This document shows, piece after piece, positions 54,169 to 64,000 of a DNA stretch of 64,000 bases. Position numbers and translations under genes: made by a program. Every line of letters begins with the position of its first letter. Position 1 is the stretch's first letter. The notes under the pieces were generated by a model. It saw only the letters and a list, made by a program, of their open reading frames with translations, made no database searches and was not told where the DNA came from. This DNA is from Rhizobium rosettiformans (GTDB lineage Bacteria; Pseudomonadota; Alphaproteobacteria; Rhizobiales; Rhizobiaceae): positions 3,252,001 through 3,316,000 of the forward strand of contig NZ_CP032405.1 in the NCBI RefSeq assembly GCF_016806065.1. Direction: 5' to 3'.

Positions 54169-55422
54169 ATGGCGAACCATTTGATGAAGACAACGGCCCT
54201 CGGCCTGATCGCAGCATGCGCATTCGTGGGAGGCGCGCAGGCAGGCGGTCTTGAACGTGGCGGTTACAACATCGACCTTCTGTTCGATCCGGGCCAGTAT
54301 GTGTTCGAGAGCGGCGTGACCTATGTTGCGCCGGATCGCACGCTCAAGAATGTGCGGGATACGGATACTTCCAATCCAAATTTGGGAACCGGGGCACCGC
54401 AAGGTGGTGGCAATCTAAACTCACGTTCAAACTCGGTTGATGAGACAGAGAGCTACTTCGTTCCTCGAATTGGCTTTAAGGCGAACCTTACCGAAGGTGT
54501 AGCCTGCATGGCAGACTACTCCCAGCCTTGGGGTGCTCACACGAAGCCAGGTACAGACTGGGCTGGCGCGAACCAGAATGTTGAGACGAAAGTCAACAGT
54601 CATAACTATGCGCTGACATGCTCCTACAAGTTTGACGTCGGCCCGGGTCAGTTGCGGATTATTGGCGGCGGCTTCTATCAGGAGGTCGATGGCTTCAAGG
54701 AGCGAGTTGTAGTCGATCCGGCGTTCCTCGCCGGCATAGGTTTGACCGGGAGAACGGGCATCGGTCGCCTCGACCTTGAAGGTGATGGTTATGGCTGGCG
54801 TATCGGGGCAGCCTACGAGATCCCTGAATACGCTCTCCGTGCCAGCCTCGTATACAACAGCCAGGTCAAGCTGGATAACATCACGGGCACGCTGGATCTG
54901 CGTCAGGTTACATCCACTACCATCGAAAACGTCTACGGTTCGGCTGCCATGCCCGACTCCATCGAAATAAAGCTTCAGTCCGGGATTGCGCCGGATTGGT
55001 TGGCCTTCGGCTCGGTGAAGTGGACCGATTGGAGCCAGCTGCAGCGTATCCGCTTCTTTAATTCGACAACGAATGCGGAGCGTACCTCGCTTGACCTGGC
55101 CTATCGTGACGGCTGGACGGTCAGTGGCGGCATCGGCCACAAGCTGAACGACCAGTGGAGCGTTGCAGGTTCCGTGACTTGGGATCGTGGCACTTCTCAG
55201 GGCTTCGGTGCTCAGAGCGACACATGGATCTTCGGTACTGGTGTGTCCTACACGCCGTCGGAAAATGTTGAGTTCCGTCTCGCAGGTGCCGTCAGCCTGC
55301 TGACGTCGGGTAGTTCGGGCCAGATCACCACTGGTGGTGAAACCTATGGCAGCGACGTCTCCTATGACTTCGGCACCGACCTCGCAGCCGCCGTCTCGAC
55401 GTCGCTCAAGGTTCGCTTCTGA
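54169..55422 (+). CDS. FadL/OmpP1-type outer membrane transport protein
   Basis: A 417-residue outer-membrane beta-barrel of the FadL/OmpP1/TodX family, which moves long-chain fatty acids or other hydrophobic molecules. A signal peptide (about 1-24, GGAQAGG) is followed by a GGYNIDLLFDPGQYVFESGVTYV start, SRSNSVDETESYFVPRIGFKANLTEGVACMADYSQPWGAHT and a C-terminal strand ending in LKVRF, the phenylalanine needed for barrel assembly. The ATG at 54169 has GGGGAGAG upstream; the 27 codons further upstream lack a ribosome site. The substrate is unknown. Confidence 0.9.
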   Translation: MANHLMKTTALGLIAACAFVGGAQAGGLERGGYNIDLLFDPGQYVFESGVTYVAPDRTLKNVRDTDTSNPNLGTGAPQGGGNLNSRSNSVDETESYFVPRIGFKANLTEGVACMADYSQPWGAHTKPGTDWAGANQNVETKVNSHNYALTCSYKFDVGPGQLRIIGGGFYQEVDGFKERVVVDPAFLAGIGLTGRTGIGRLDLEGDGYGWRIGAAYEIPEYALRASLVYNSQVKLDNITGTLDLRQVTSTTIENVYGSAAMPDSIEIKLQSGIAPDWLAFGSVKWTDWSQLQRIRFFNSTTNAERTSLDLAYRDGWTVSGGIGHKLNDQWSVAGSVTWDRGTSQGFGAQSDTWIFGTGVSYTPSENVEFRLAGAVSLLTSGSSGQITTGGETYGSDVSYDFGTDLAAAVSTSLKVRF

Positions 55423-55444
55423 TCTCTTCGAAATCAAATCGATC

Positions 55445-55475
55445 GAAGCCCGGCTTGTCCGGGCTTCTTTCGTTT
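55445..55475 (+). terminator. Terminator of the FadL-type gene
   Basis: A 9-bp stem GAAGCCCGG with CCGGGCTTC (55445-55453 with 55459-55467) followed by TTTCGTTT. Confidence 0.9.
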
Positions 55476-55933
55476 GGGGCCATGCTGCGGTTTTTCAGCT
55501 TTCCGGAATGTGATGATTCTGCAACATCGCGTCTATCGTTCCCGCCGGACCGCGCAACGGGCAAATTTGTCCATTTCCCGCCACAAACAAAGAGCACCGG
55601 TGTTTCAAGAAACGGCGGGGGCTGTTTCCGGACATGGTGTTAAGAGTTTCACATGAGCCTCTGGGGCGAAAAATCGGTGCTGATAGCAATGACTTCGGTC
55701 GCTTTTGGGGAGCGGCCAGACTGTCTCGAAGGGAAATTGGATGGGGCGCGATCGATCGCCCCGGTCTTGCCGGAAATCGGGTCTAGTCTCTTCTCCATGC
55801 AGACGAAAACACAAAAGAACCGTGACGGAAGCTCGGATCGGGCGACCGGTCATGAACCGTCTATTCATCGGTTGGATGTATTCTTCGGATCGGGCGCAGG
55901 TGAACTCGCCGCACAAGCGGGGCGAGGTTTCTG
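55476..55933. other. Long upstream region of exoR
   Basis: 458 bases with no supported gene. A near-palindrome GGGGCGCGATCGATCGCCCC is at 55745-55764, and short frames that overlap the exoR start have no ribosome site or family resemblance. In relatives exoR is controlled through the ChvI regulator; I cannot recognise its binding site here with confidence. Confidence 0.4.
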
Positions 55934-56758
55934 ATGTCCATCATGACTTGGAAATTGTGCGGACCCATGCGTCTCGGTGACTGGAAGACTTCGGCGATGC
56001 TTCTGACGGCAGCTCTTCTGCTGTCGTCCAGCCCGTCCGCTCGCGCTTTCGACATGAATGCCGGCGTGAACAAGGAATCCGGTCCCTTCGATCTCTTCAA
56101 GTTTGGCTTCAATGCCTACAAGAAGGGCCAGAAGGAAGAGGCCGTCGAGGCCTATCGCTATGCGGCGGAAAAGGGTCATACCGGATCGCGCTGGGCGCTC
56201 GCCAACATGTATGCGGCCGGCGACGGCGTCGTCGAAAACGACTTCGAAGCCTTCAAGATCTATGCGGAGATCGCAAATCAGGGTGTCGAGCCGGGTTCGG
56301 CGGATACCGGCTTCTTCGTCAACGCCCTTCTTTCGCTCGCCCGTTATTACCGGCAGGGCATCCCGAACAGCCCCGTTAAGGCGGACCTCGCTCAGGCACG
56401 GCAGATCTACTTCCAGGTGGCGTCGACCTTTGGTGTACCGGAAGCGCAGTTCCAGCTGGCGCGTATGATCCTCGCAGGCGAAGGCGGCAGGGTGAATGTC
56501 CAGCAGGCCAAGAAGTGGCTGAACCTGGCGCGCAAGAGCGGCCATGCCGGCGCCATGTCGATCTTCGGCAATGTGCTTTTCGAAGAGGGGCAGACGGTAC
56601 GTGGTCTCGCCTTCCTGACGGCTGCCCTGGAGCGGTGCAATCCGAAGGATTGTCCCTGGATGCAGGATCTGCAGGAGCGGGCTTTCTCTCTGGCCAACGA
56701 AGAGGATCGCCGCGTTGCGGTCGCTCTCGCGCCCGAAGTTTTCGAGCAGGCCGACTGA
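55934..56758 (+). CDS. exoR: Exopolysaccharide and motility regulator ExoR
   Basis: A 274-residue periplasmic protein made of Sel1-type repeats. After a signal peptide (about 1-38, SARAFD) the highly conserved NKESGPFDLFKFGFNAYKKGQKEEAVEAYRYAAEKGHTGSRWALANMYAAGDG region is followed by SADTGFFVNALLSLARYY and AQARQIYFQVASTFGVPEAQFQLARM. In Sinorhizobium ExoR binds the sensor kinase ExoS and holds the ExoS-ChvI pathway off, limiting succinoglycan and promoting flagella; proteolysis relieves it. The ATG at 55934 is chosen for signal peptide and a GGGGCGAGG upstream element; the ATG at 55967 is an alternative. Confidence 0.93.
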   Translation: MSIMTWKLCGPMRLGDWKTSAMLLTAALLLSSSPSARAFDMNAGVNKESGPFDLFKFGFNAYKKGQKEEAVEAYRYAAEKGHTGSRWALANMYAAGDGVVENDFEAFKIYAEIANQGVEPGSADTGFFVNALLSLARYYRQGIPNSPVKADLAQARQIYFQVASTFGVPEAQFQLARMILAGEGGRVNVQQAKKWLNLARKSGHAGAMSIFGNVLFEEGQTVRGLAFLTAALERCNPKDCPWMQDLQERAFSLANEEDRRVAVALAPEVFEQAD

Positions 56759-56785
56759 ACCATTCAATCCGAACATCATATGAGA

Positions 56786-56808
56786 ATGGGCGCCGCGGCG
56801 CCCATTTC
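56786..56808. terminator. Bidirectional terminator between exoR and xthA
   Basis: A 9-bp stem ATGGGCGCC with GGCGCCCAT (56786-56794 with 56797-56805) and TT(C/T)-type tails on both strands. It lies between the convergent ends of exoR and xthA. Confidence 0.75.
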
Positions 56809-56831
56809 TCTGTCTGCGATTCGTCCTGGTC

Positions 56832-57626
56832 TCAGAAGGCGAAATGCCCGACGACCGGTACGTGGTCGGACGGCTTTTCCCAAGCCCGCACATGTTTTTC
56901 GATCGCCGTCGAACGCAGTCGGTCGGATGCCTCGGGCGAGAGCATCAGGTGGTCGATGCGGATGCCATTGTTCTTCTGCCAGGCACCTGCCTGATAGTCC
57001 CAGAAGGAAAACAGCGGCGTCTCGTCATTCGTCGCACGCACGGCATCAACGAAGCCAAGATTTTCAAGACGGCGGAATGCAGCCCGTGTCTGCGGCAGGA
57101 AGAGTGCATCCGTGACCCACTGGCTCGGGTCCTTGGCATCATGCGGCTCGGGAATGACATTGTAGTCACCGGCAAGGATCAGCGGCTCTTCGAATGCCAT
57201 GCGATCGCGCGCAAAGGCTTCGAGGCGTGCCATCCAGGCGAGCTTGTAGGGATATTTGACCGGGTCGTCGGACGGATTGCCATTCGGCAGGTAGAGAGAG
57301 ACGACGCGTACCACGCCGCCATCGACGGAAAATACGCCTTCGATGAAACGCGCCTGCTCGTCGGTCTCGTCACCTGGCAGGCCGCGGTTCACTTCGTCGG
57401 GCTTGATCTTCGAAAGCAGCGCAACGCCGTTGAAGCCCTTCTGGCCGTGGGTCTCGACGTGATAGCCGAGCGCCTCGATCTCTCCACGAGGAAAGCCTTC
57501 ATCGACAGATTTGATTTCCTGAAGGCAGGCGATGTCCGGATCGCTATCCTTCAGCCACTGGCACAGGTTCTCGATACGCGCCTTGACGCCGTTGATGTTC
57601 CAGGTGGCTATTTTCATCATGCTCAT
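56832..57626 (-). CDS. xthA: Exodeoxyribonuclease III
   Basis: A 264-residue AP endonuclease and 3'-5' exonuclease of base excision repair. The EEP fold shows ATWNINGVKAR (residues 7-17), CLQEIKS (catalytic Glu), AGDYNVIP (Asp/Asn pair), and KPSDHVPVVGHF with the catalytic Asp-His at the end. The start overlaps the erpA stop by four bases (ATGA at 57623-57626), so the two are coupled; ATGs at codons 3 and 4 are also possible. Confidence 0.95.
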   Translation of the reverse strand: MSMMKIATWNINGVKARIENLCQWLKDSDPDIACLQEIKSVDEGFPRGEIEALGYHVETHGQKGFNGVALLSKIKPDEVNRGLPGDETDEQARFIEGVFSVDGGVVRVVSLYLPNGNPSDDPVKYPYKLAWMARLEAFARDRMAFEEPLILAGDYNVIPEPHDAKDPSQWVTDALFLPQTRAAFRRLENLGFVDAVRATNDETPLFSFWDYQAGAWQKNNGIRIDHLMLSPEASDRLRSTAIEKHVRAWEKPSDHVPVVGHFAF

Positions 57627-57955
57627 ACAGAAAAGCTGGTGCCGCAGCCGCAGCTCGCCACCGCATTGGGGTTCTTGATCTGGAAAGACTGGCCGAGCAG
57701 ATTGTCGACGAAGTCGATTTCGGAGCCGGCCATATAGATGATCGACATCGGGTCGATCAGCACGGTGGCGCCGTCACGCTCGATGACGATGTCGTCGCCA
57801 GCGGGTTGGCCGTCCAGGTCAAACTTGTAGGAAAAGCCCGAACAGCCGCCGCCTTCGACGGAGACGCGAAGCGCCGACTTCTCGGCATCAGCGGCTACGA
57901 TTGCGGCGATTCGCTTCGCAGCGGCTTCGGAAAGGGTAACGGTTTCGGTGCTCAT
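57623..57955 (-). CDS. erpA: Iron-sulfur cluster insertion protein ErpA
   Basis: A 110-residue A-type carrier that hands iron-sulfur clusters to target proteins. The three cysteine ligands are C38 (GGGCSGF) and C102 and C104 (SCGCGTSF), the exact family pattern. The ATG at 57955 has AGGAGG at six bases; the frame continues seven codons upstream without a ribosome site. It is the first gene of a two-gene unit with xthA and is divergent from dgt. No Irr or RirA box was recognised in the 197-base divergent gap. Confidence 0.95.
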   Translation of the reverse strand: MSTETVTLSEAAAKRIAAIVAADAEKSALRVSVEGGGCSGFSYKFDLDGQPAGDDIVIERDGATVLIDPMSIIYMAGSEIDFVDNLLGQSFQIKNPNAVASCGCGTSFSV

Positions 57956-58152
57956 TCTGCCTCCTGCCGGGTTCAAGGCCCGGTGAAAACGGTTCTATTC
58001 GGCGCAAATCACCACAATGTCACGCAATTGCGCGACTTTTGATCCGGCGAAACGGCCCGAAGACCCTTCGGAACCCGCATCGCCTTGCGGCTTTGTCCGC
58101 TATAGGTATGAAGGCACAAGAGTTGCGTCAATGGGGAGCAAGCGGCACGCGC

Positions 58153-59370
58153 ATGACGATCGATCAAGCAGCATTGGGTTTCGGGACCGGAGAGCGGGCA
58201 GTCTACGCGACCAATCCCTGGGCGAGCCGTGGCCGTCTCTTCGAAGAAGGGGGAAGCCTCACCCGCTCCGAATTCCAGCGCGACCGTGACCGCATCGTCC
58301 ATACGACCGCCTTTCGCCGCCTGAAGCACAAGACCCAGGTCTTCATCGGCCCGGATGGCGACCATTACCGCACGCGGTTGACCCATACGATCGAGGTGGC
58401 CCAGATCGCACGCGCCTTGGCCCGCGCCCTGAAGCTCGATGAGGACCTGGCGGAAGGGGTCGCGCTCGTTCACGACTTCGGCCACACGCCCTTTGGTCAT
58501 ACGGGCGAGGACGCATTGCACGAGGTGCTGGAGCCCTATGGCGGCTTCGACCACAATGCCCAGTCGCTTCGCATCGTCACCAAGCTCGAACGGCGCTATG
58601 CCGATTTCGACGGCCTGAACCTGACATGGGAAGCGCTCGAAGGTCTGGTGAAGCATAACGGGCCGCTGCTGACGAAGGACGGGCAGGGGACACGCGGTCC
58701 GGTTCCGCAGCCGATCCTCGATTATTGCGAGATCCATGATCTGGAACTCTCGAGCTTTGCAGGGCTCGAAGCCCAGGTCGCGGCGATTGCCGACGACATC
58801 GCCTATGACACCCATGACATCGATGATGGCCTGCGCTCGGGTTACCTGACCTTCGACATGCTTGAGGACGTGCCCTTTCTTGCCGGCCTGATGAAGGAGG
58901 TGCGCGACCGTTATCCGCATCTCGATCCTGACAGGTTCACCCACGAGATCATGCGCCGCCAGATCACCCGCATGGTCGAGGACGTGATCAGCGTGGCGCA
59001 GGAGCGGCTGAAGACGGTCCAACCGCAGAGCGTCGAGGACGTGAGGGCGGCCTCGATGACCATCGCGACCTTCTCCGATCGCATGGCCGAGACCGACAAG
59101 GCAATCAAGAAGCTGTTGTTCAGCCGTATCTACCGCCACCCCGACATAATGCGCATTCGTGCGGCGGCCGCCGAGATCGTCACCGATCTTTTCAACGCCT
59201 ATATGAACGACCCGAAGCTGATGAAGAGCCACTTCTGGGTGAACCATATTTCCGGCCTGAATGATGGCCAGAAGGCCCGCCATGTCGGGGACTATCTGGC
59301 CGGTATGACCGATACCTATGCGGTGCGGACGCATCGCGAGCTGTTTGACCGGACTCCCGAATTGCGATAG
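58153..59370 (+). CDS. dgt: Deoxyguanosinetriphosphate triphosphohydrolase-like protein
   Basis: A 405-residue HD-domain dNTPase. Metal ligands are H78 (LTHTIEVAQ), H107 and D108 ([13 protein letters not shown]) and a downstream Asp in [15 protein letters not shown]. This is the shorter Dgt group (about 400 residues) usual in alphaproteobacteria, which hydrolyses dNTPs to control pools. An ATG at 58108 would extend by 15 residues; the ATG at 58153 gives the usual start ([11 protein letters not shown]) but has a ribosome site a bit distant, so the exact start is uncertain. argS follows after 60 bases. Confidence 0.92.
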   Translation: MTIDQAALGFGTGERAVYATNPWASRGRLFEEGGSLTRSEFQRDRDRIVHTTAFRRLKHKTQVFIGPDGDHYRTRLTHTIEVAQIARALARALKLDEDLAEGVALVHDFGHTPFGHTGEDALHEVLEPYGGFDHNAQSLRIVTKLERRYADFDGLNLTWEALEGLVKHNGPLLTKDGQGTRGPVPQPILDYCEIHDLELSSFAGLEAQVAAIADDIAYDTHDIDDGLRSGYLTFDMLEDVPFLAGLMKEVRDRYPHLDPDRFTHEIMRRQITRMVEDVISVAQERLKTVQPQSVEDVRAASMTIATFSDRMAETDKAIKKLLFSRIYRHPDIMRIRAAAAEIVTDLFNAYMNDPKLMKSHFWVNHISGLNDGQKARHVGDYLAGMTDTYAVRTHRELFDRTPELR

Positions 59371-59430
59371 GCACCCGACGAAATTCTTTAGAGAACGCCG
59401 GGGCTGAGCTCCGGTGCGCAGGGACACGCC

Positions 59431-61191
59431 ATGAACCTTTTCGCCGATTTCGAAATCCGGATCAAAGCAGCGCTCGACGAGATCGAGGCGGTGCGCGAGA
59501 AGCGCGACAGCCTCGACTTCAACCGCATCGTTGTCGAGCCGCCGCGCGATCCGAGCCATGGTGATGCCGCGACCAATGCCGCGATGGTGCTCGCCAAGGG
59601 CATGGGCATGAACCCGCGCGCGCTCGCTGACCTGATCGGCGAGAAGCTGAAGCAGGATCCCGACATTGCCGAAGTCGGCGTTGCTGGCCCCGGTTTCATC
59701 AATATCCGTCTTTCGGTCCCCTATTGGCAGCGTCTGTTGGCGACCATGATCCGTCAGGGAACCGATTTCGGCCGCTCCACGGTCGGCGCCGGCCATAAGG
59801 TCAATGTCGAATATGTTTCGGCCAATCCGACCGGCCCGATGCATGTCGGTCACTGCCGTGGCGCCGTCGTTGGCGACACGCTGGCCAACCTGCTCGGTTT
59901 TGCCGGCTACGAGGTGACCAAGGAGTACTATATCAACGATGCCGGCGCGCAGATCGACGTGCTCGCTCGCTCGGCCTTCCTGCGCTACCGCGAGGCGCTT
60001 GGTGAGGATATCGGCGAAATCCCGGCTGGTCTCTATCCGGGCGACTATCTGGTGCCGGTCGGCAAGGCGCTTGCGGACGAATACGGCACCAAGCTTTACG
60101 GCATGCCGGAAGAGGACATGCTGGCCATCGTCAAGGAAAAGTCCATCGATGCGATGATGGTGATGATCCGCGATGATCTCGCCACGCTCAACGTGCATCA
60201 CGACATCTTCTTTTCCGAGCGCACGCTGCATGCCAACAATGCCGCGAAGATCCGCACCGCCATCAACGACCTGACCTTCAAGGGCCACGTCTATCGCGGC
60301 ACGCTGCCGCCGCCGAAGGGCCAGCTGCCTGAGGATTGGGAAGACCGCGAGCAGACGCTGTTCCGCTCGACCGAAGTCGGTGACGATATCGACCGTCCGC
60401 TGATGAAGTCGGATGGCTCCTACACCTATTTTGCGGCCGACGTCGCCTACTTCAAGGACAAGTTCGATCGCGGCTTCTCCGAGATGATCTATGTGCTCGG
60501 CGCTGACCATGGCGGTTATGTGAAGCGGCTCGAGGCCGTCAACCGGGCCGTCTCGGAAGGCAAGTCAAAGCTGACGGTGCTGCTCTGCCAGCTGGTCAAG
60601 CTCTACCGCGACGGCGAGCCCGTGAAGATGTCGAAGCGCTCGGGCGACTTCGTGACGCTGCGGGAAGTGGTCGAGGAAGTCGGCCGTGATTCGGTGCGCT
60701 TCATGATGCTCTACCGGAAGAATTCCGAGCCGCTCGATTTCGACTTCGCCAAGGTGACCGAGCAGTCGAAGGACAACCCGGTCTTCTACGTGCAGTATGC
60801 CCATGCCCGGTGCATGTCGATTCTGCGCCAGGCGAGGGAGGCTTTCCCGGACCTCGACATCGAGCAGCTCGATCTGGCCAGTGCGGTAATGGGACAGATC
60901 GAAGATCCGACGGAACTCGCCCTGATTGGCAAGCTTGCCGAATATCCCCGGATCATCGAGGCGGCAGCACTGTCGCAGGAGCCGCATCGACTTGCATTTT
61001 ACCTGCATGATCTGGCAAGCTCGCTCCATACTCACTGGAACAAGGGCAAGGATTCGCCCGAATTACGCTTTGTTAACGATAAACATAGAGAATTAACCAT
61101 CGCCAGGCTTGGGCTGGTGCATGCTGTCGCCTCCGTGTTGAAATCGGGACTGGCCATTACTGGCACCGAAGCACCGGTAGAAATGCGATAG
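59431..61191 (+). CDS. argS: Arginine-tRNA ligase
   Basis: A 586-residue class I synthetase. The Add-1 N-terminal domain (about 1-110) is followed by the HIGH box HVGH in [15 protein letters not shown] and the KMSKR signature in [16 protein letters not shown] anticodon domain at the end ([23 protein letters not shown]). Requires tRNA for amino-acid activation. The ATG at 59431 follows dgt closely, and the SPOR-type gene starts 66 bases on, the gene order seen in other rhizobia. Confidence 0.97.
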   Translation: MNLFADFEIRIKAALDEIEAVREKRDSLDFNRIVVEPPRDPSHGDAATNAAMVLAKGMGMNPRALADLIGEKLKQDPDIAEVGVAGPGFINIRLSVPYWQRLLATMIRQGTDFGRSTVGAGHKVNVEYVSANPTGPMHVGHCRGAVVGDTLANLLGFAGYEVTKEYYINDAGAQIDVLARSAFLRYREALGEDIGEIPAGLYPGDYLVPVGKALADEYGTKLYGMPEEDMLAIVKEKSIDAMMVMIRDDLATLNVHHDIFFSERTLHANNAAKIRTAINDLTFKGHVYRGTLPPPKGQLPEDWEDREQTLFRSTEVGDDIDRPLMKSDGSYTYFAADVAYFKDKFDRGFSEMIYVLGADHGGYVKRLEAVNRAVSEGKSKLTVLLCQLVKLYRDGEPVKMSKRSGDFVTLREVVEEVGRDSVRFMMLYRKNSEPLDFDFAKVTEQSKDNPVFYVQYAHARCMSILRQAREAFPDLDIEQLDLASAVMGQIEDPTELALIGKLAEYPRIIEAAALSQEPHRLAFYLHDLASSLHTHWNKGKDSPELRFVNDKHRELTIARLGLVHAVASVLKSGLAITGTEAPVEMR

Positions 61192-61256
61192 TATCGTCAC
61201 CAATTCCCCACATTGCGCTGGCAGGCGTTGAGTCGCGTGAGTGAGTGGAACAGGTA

Positions 61257-64000
61257 ATGGTACAGAAGCAGGCTGCAAACAGCATTCGATCGCAGGGCGA
61301 CGGTTTCGCGGATGATGATCCGTTGGCTGAACTCGCCCGCATCGTTGGGTTCGATCAGCCGTTGAAGCGTGAGCCGGTTGTCTCGCTTCCGCAGGTGCCC
61401 GACATGGGGTCGGCCGAATTCAATCTCGAAGACGAATTGATGCGCGAGTTCGAGGGCTATGAAGCCTCGCCTGCGCCGGCTGCCTATGCGCCGCCGCTGT
61501 CCGCTCCCGAGCCGGTGGTCGCACGCCCGGCGCCAGCCCTTGTCGAGAGCGTCCCTGCGACCCACTATCGCGAGGAGCCCCGATTTGAGCCGGAGCCCAT
61601 GGCTTCCTATTCTGCGCCGCAGGCCGCCTACGAGTCAGAGCCGGTCGAATACCCGGAGCCGGTCTCCTACGTCGAAGATCCCTATGTTTCCGACATGGAC
61701 CTGTCCGTCGCAGATGCCCCGGAGCTTGGTCGTGTCGATGATGCGCCTGTCGCGGCGCGGGTCGAGCCGGAGATCGCCTTTGATCTTGCCGACGAGCTGG
61801 AATTCGCTGTCGCTGATGCCGATGTGCGTTCGGTAGAGCCGGTTGCGCCTCAGCAGCCGACTCAGGCCGAGGCGCCGCGTCTGCGGCTGCCGCTTGCGAA
61901 TTTTTCCGCCCAGCCGGTCCGTCGTGCAGAGCCTCAGCTTGCGGTCGAGCCGCCGCGCGAAACCCCAGCATTTGATCTGTCGGACTTTGATGCGCCAACC
62001 GCGCCCTCGATTTCCGTCGCGCAGGAGCCGGTGGCGCTCGATTTCGGTAAGGCAAGTTTCGACTGGGGCTCTGGCCCGGTCGAGCCTATTCCGGCAAGCG
62101 CTCCGGTAGTGGAGCGGATCGAGCCCGTTGTTGCTCCGGCTATTTCGGCTGGTTTCAATGACTTTGGCTTGGAACCCGAGCCTCGTGCGGCGCAGCCGGT
62201 CGCAGCGTCTGCGCCGATTCCGGCGGCGGCTGCTTTGGACCGCGACGATGCCGAGTTCAGCTTCGATTTCCTGAACGAACTGGCGATCGACGAGGATGTC
62301 GATGTTGCGCCCCAGGCCTCAGAGCCTGTCGCTCAGCGCGCTGCCCCTGTGGTTGCCGAGGAGGAATTCGATCCCTTCCAGGATCAGGAATTCGATCTGC
62401 AGCTTGACGATATCGAACTTGATCTTTCGGAGCTCGATGTAGCGCCGCAGAAGCCTGCGCCTGTCGTCAGTGCCGCTGCATTCGCGGCGGCGCCTGCTGC
62501 CCCAGCGTTCGCGCCGGCTCGGGTCGAACCTGCGGTGACAGCGGCACCGTCATACGCTGCTGCGCCTTCTGTGCCTGCCTATGTCGCTGCACCAACCGTT
62601 TCGGCTTCCGCCTTCGCTGCGGCCGTCGCTCGTCCTGCGGTGGATAACCACGTCGTCGAGCCAGCTCCGTCAAGCGCGCCCGCGCGCTCTGCAACGCCGA
62701 TCGATGACAGCTTTGCTTTCGATCCGTCCGAGATCTCCGAGCAGGACGACCTGCTGGAAACCTTGAGCGGCATGGACGTGCCGGACGTTCCGGTGGCCGA
62801 CGCACGACCCACCCCAGCGACTCAGCCGGACTACGACATCGATATCGATGCGGAGCTCGCGACCTTGTTCGAAGAGCCCGTGGTTCCCGCAGCTCGCCAG
62901 CCGGCCCCGGCCGCAGGCAGCCGTGTTGCTGCAGCGGTCGCACCGGCAGCCGCAGTGGGTGTTCGCCCAGCTGCCGCACCACTCGACGATTTCGACGCTT
63001 TCGAAAAGGCATTGGAAGAAGATTTCCGCACCTCAATGACCTCCTCGGGCGCTCTGGAGCCAGAAAGCCGTGGTCACATCACCATCTCAGGTGAGGGGCA
63101 GGGCTTCCGGTTCCGTCACATCAAGCCCTATTTGATGGCGGGCACAGCCGTGATCGTGTTGCTCGCAGGCGCTGGCGGCCTCTATGCCTGGCTCGGAAGC
63201 GGTGCTATCGGCACGCTGAGTGGAGGTGAGCCGCAGGTGATCGCTGCCGACAAGTCGCCGGTGAAGATCGTCCCTGACGATCCGGGCGGCAAGTCCGTCC
63301 CGAACCAGGACAAGGCCGTTTATGATCGGGTGGCTGGCAATGGGGTCGAAGATCCCACGCAGCCTAGCTTGATTTCCTCGCAAGAGCAGCCAATCGATGT
63401 CGTACAGCGTACCCTGATCCCGGAAACGCTGCCGATGGATGGTGGAAGCGAAGCCCTGGCGACACCGGTCGGAGAAACCGAGGATCCGCGTCTGCTCCCC
63501 GATGGCCAGCCGCCGCAGGCCGCCGCCGAAGACCCGGCGACGATCACGCCGCGCAAGGTGCGCACGATGATCGTTCGTCCCGACGGTACGCTGGTTGCAC
63601 AGGAAGTCCCGGTCGAATCGGCTCCGGCTTCGGTCCAGACGGCGTCCGCGCCTTCGTCTCAGCCGGCAGCCGACGCTCCGCTGCTCGCGCCGCCGAGCGT
63701 GCCGAATAGCAATGCCGGTGATGCCGTCAGAACGGTCGACACGCGCGTTGTGAACCCGGACGCTGCGGCGTCGGCGTCGTCGGCGGCTGCGCCTGCTGCG
63801 GCGACGACCGCTCCAGCTGAACTGGCCGCAGCCGAGACGTTATCGGCTCCCGCAGATGCGACTACGTCGCGTGCACCGGTTCCGACGACCCGTCCTGCAG
63901 ACCAGCCGGTCAACGTCGTTGGCACAGTGACGGATCAGGGCAATCTTCGCGCGTCTGCGACGGCAGCGACACAGCCGGCCGCTCAGGCTGAGGTTGCTGC
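61257..64000 (+). CDS. Long SPOR-type single-pass membrane protein (partial, runs off the window)
   Basis: At least 914 codons without a stop. The first roughly 620 residues are cytoplasmic, acidic and rich in Pro, Ala and Val, with repeated short acidic amphipathic patterns such as EFDLQLDDIELDLSELD and DYDIDIDAELATLFEEP. One membrane helix is at about 624-645 (YLMAGTAVIVLLAGAGGLYAW). The rest, periplasmic, is low-complexity with KVRTMIVRPDGTLVAQE-like segment. The SPOR domain, which binds bare peptidoglycan at the septum, would lie beyond the end, so the name rests on the gene position after argS and this architecture. The ATG has a weak ribosome site. Confidence 0.75.
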   Translation, partial: MVQKQAANSIRSQGDGFADDDPLAELARIVGFDQPLKREPVVSLPQVPDMGSAEFNLEDELMREFEGYEASPAPAAYAPPLSAPEPVVARPAPALVESVPATHYREEPRFEPEPMASYSAPQAAYESEPVEYPEPVSYVEDPYVSDMDLSVADAPELGRVDDAPVAARVEPEIAFDLADELEFAVADADVRSVEPVAPQQPTQAEAPRLRLPLANFSAQPVRRAEPQLAVEPPRETPAFDLSDFDAPTAPSISVAQEPVALDFGKASFDWGSGPVEPIPASAPVVERIEPVVAPAISAGFNDFGLEPEPRAAQPVAASAPIPAAAALDRDDAEFSFDFLNELAIDEDVDVAPQASEPVAQRAAPVVAEEEFDPFQDQEFDLQLDDIELDLSELDVAPQKPAPVVSAAAFAAAPAAPAFAPARVEPAVTAAPSYAAAPSVPAYVAAPTVSASAFAAAVARPAVDNHVVEPAPSSAPARSATPIDDSFAFDPSEISEQDDLLETLSGMDVPDVPVADARPTPATQPDYDIDIDAELATLFEEPVVPAARQPAPAAGSRVAAAVAPAAAVGVRPAAAPLDDFDAFEKALEEDFRTSMTSSGALEPESRGHITISGEGQGFRFRHIKPYLMAGTAVIVLLAGAGGLYAWLGSGAIGTLSGGEPQVIAADKSPVKIVPDDPGGKSVPNQDKAVYDRVAGNGVEDPTQPSLISSQEQPIDVVQRTLIPETLPMDGGSEALATPVGETEDPRLLPDGQPPQAAAEDPATITPRKVRTMIVRPDGTLVAQEVPVESAPASVQTASAPSSQPAADAPLLAPPSVPNSNAGDAVRTVDTRVVNPDAAASASSAAAPAAATTAPAELAAAETLSAPADATTSRAPVPTTRPADQPVNVVGTVTDQGNLRASATAATQPAAQAEVA

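Noticed and set aside
58009..60510. An 833-codon minus-strand frame opposite dgt and argS
   Set aside because: It is the antisense of two well-recognised enzymes, has no ribosome site and no family features; high GC leaves long open frames on the other strand.

Overview
The window is a high-GC, gene-dense chromosomal segment of an alphaproteobacterium, almost certainly a member of the Rhizobiaceae (Rhizobium/Agrobacterium/Sinorhizobium type). The main clues are an exoR gene, a PopZ-family polar organiser next to valS, a B12-dependent class II ribonucleotide reductase, intergenic mosaic palindromes of rhizobial type, GANTC sites of the CcrM kind, and several candidate EcfG (general stress sigma) promoters. 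I see no phage, insertion sequence, CRISPR array or integrated island. The only mobile-type item is one small PIN-domain toxin-antitoxin pair.

Layout. 1-3.6 kb: the rarA tail, a CHASE4-GGDEF cyclase and small stress or unknown genes. 3.6-7.9 kb: a mosaic repeat and nrdJ with paired NrdR boxes. 8.5-13.4 kb: a chemoreceptor, a TIP30-like dehydrogenase, a DUF1206 membrane protein and an ArsR/SRPBCC pair. 13.5-19.5 kb: a lipoprotein sugar dehydrogenase with a membrane partner, gpt, a universal stress protein with a FixK/FNR box, a CinA-like protein, wrbA and a PilZ protein. 19.5-27.6 kb: tRNA-Leu, an ABC importer, trkH, ilvA, a lipase-like hydrolase and a HlyU-family protein. 27.7-30.9 kb: one large protein joining an ammonium transporter to PAS, GGDEF and EAL domains. 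31-40.5 kb: azoR/LysR, cpdB, two tandem PilZ genes, aldR/ald, a catalase-like gene with an EcfG promoter, an OmpA-like protein and a DUF4344 peptidase. 40.5-47.4 kb: a cysK-alaX-sseA/GNAT operon, a toxin-antitoxin pair and a photolyase. 47.5-64 kb: tRNA-Asn and tRNA-Cys, a methyltransferase, popZ, valS, a FadL-type porin, exoR, erpA-xthA, dgt, argS and the start of a very long SPOR-type membrane protein that runs off the window.

How the genes work together. Two themes recur. The first is cyclic-di-GMP: two enzymes that make or break it (204-1709 and 27674-30913) and three PilZ receptors (19222, 34816 and 35321), with ExoR, a regulator of exopolysaccharide and motility, further along. The second is stress and low-oxygen physiology: candidate EcfG promoters before the DUF378, DUF1206 and catalase-like genes, a FixK/FNR box before the universal stress protein, a photolyase and flavodoxin-like quinone/azo reductases. 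The most unusual item is the Amt-PAS-GGDEF-EAL protein at 27674-30913, which looks built to turn external ammonium into a second-messenger signal.

Starts were chosen from Shine-Dalgarno positions and recalled family lengths. Family names are by eye, without database searches.
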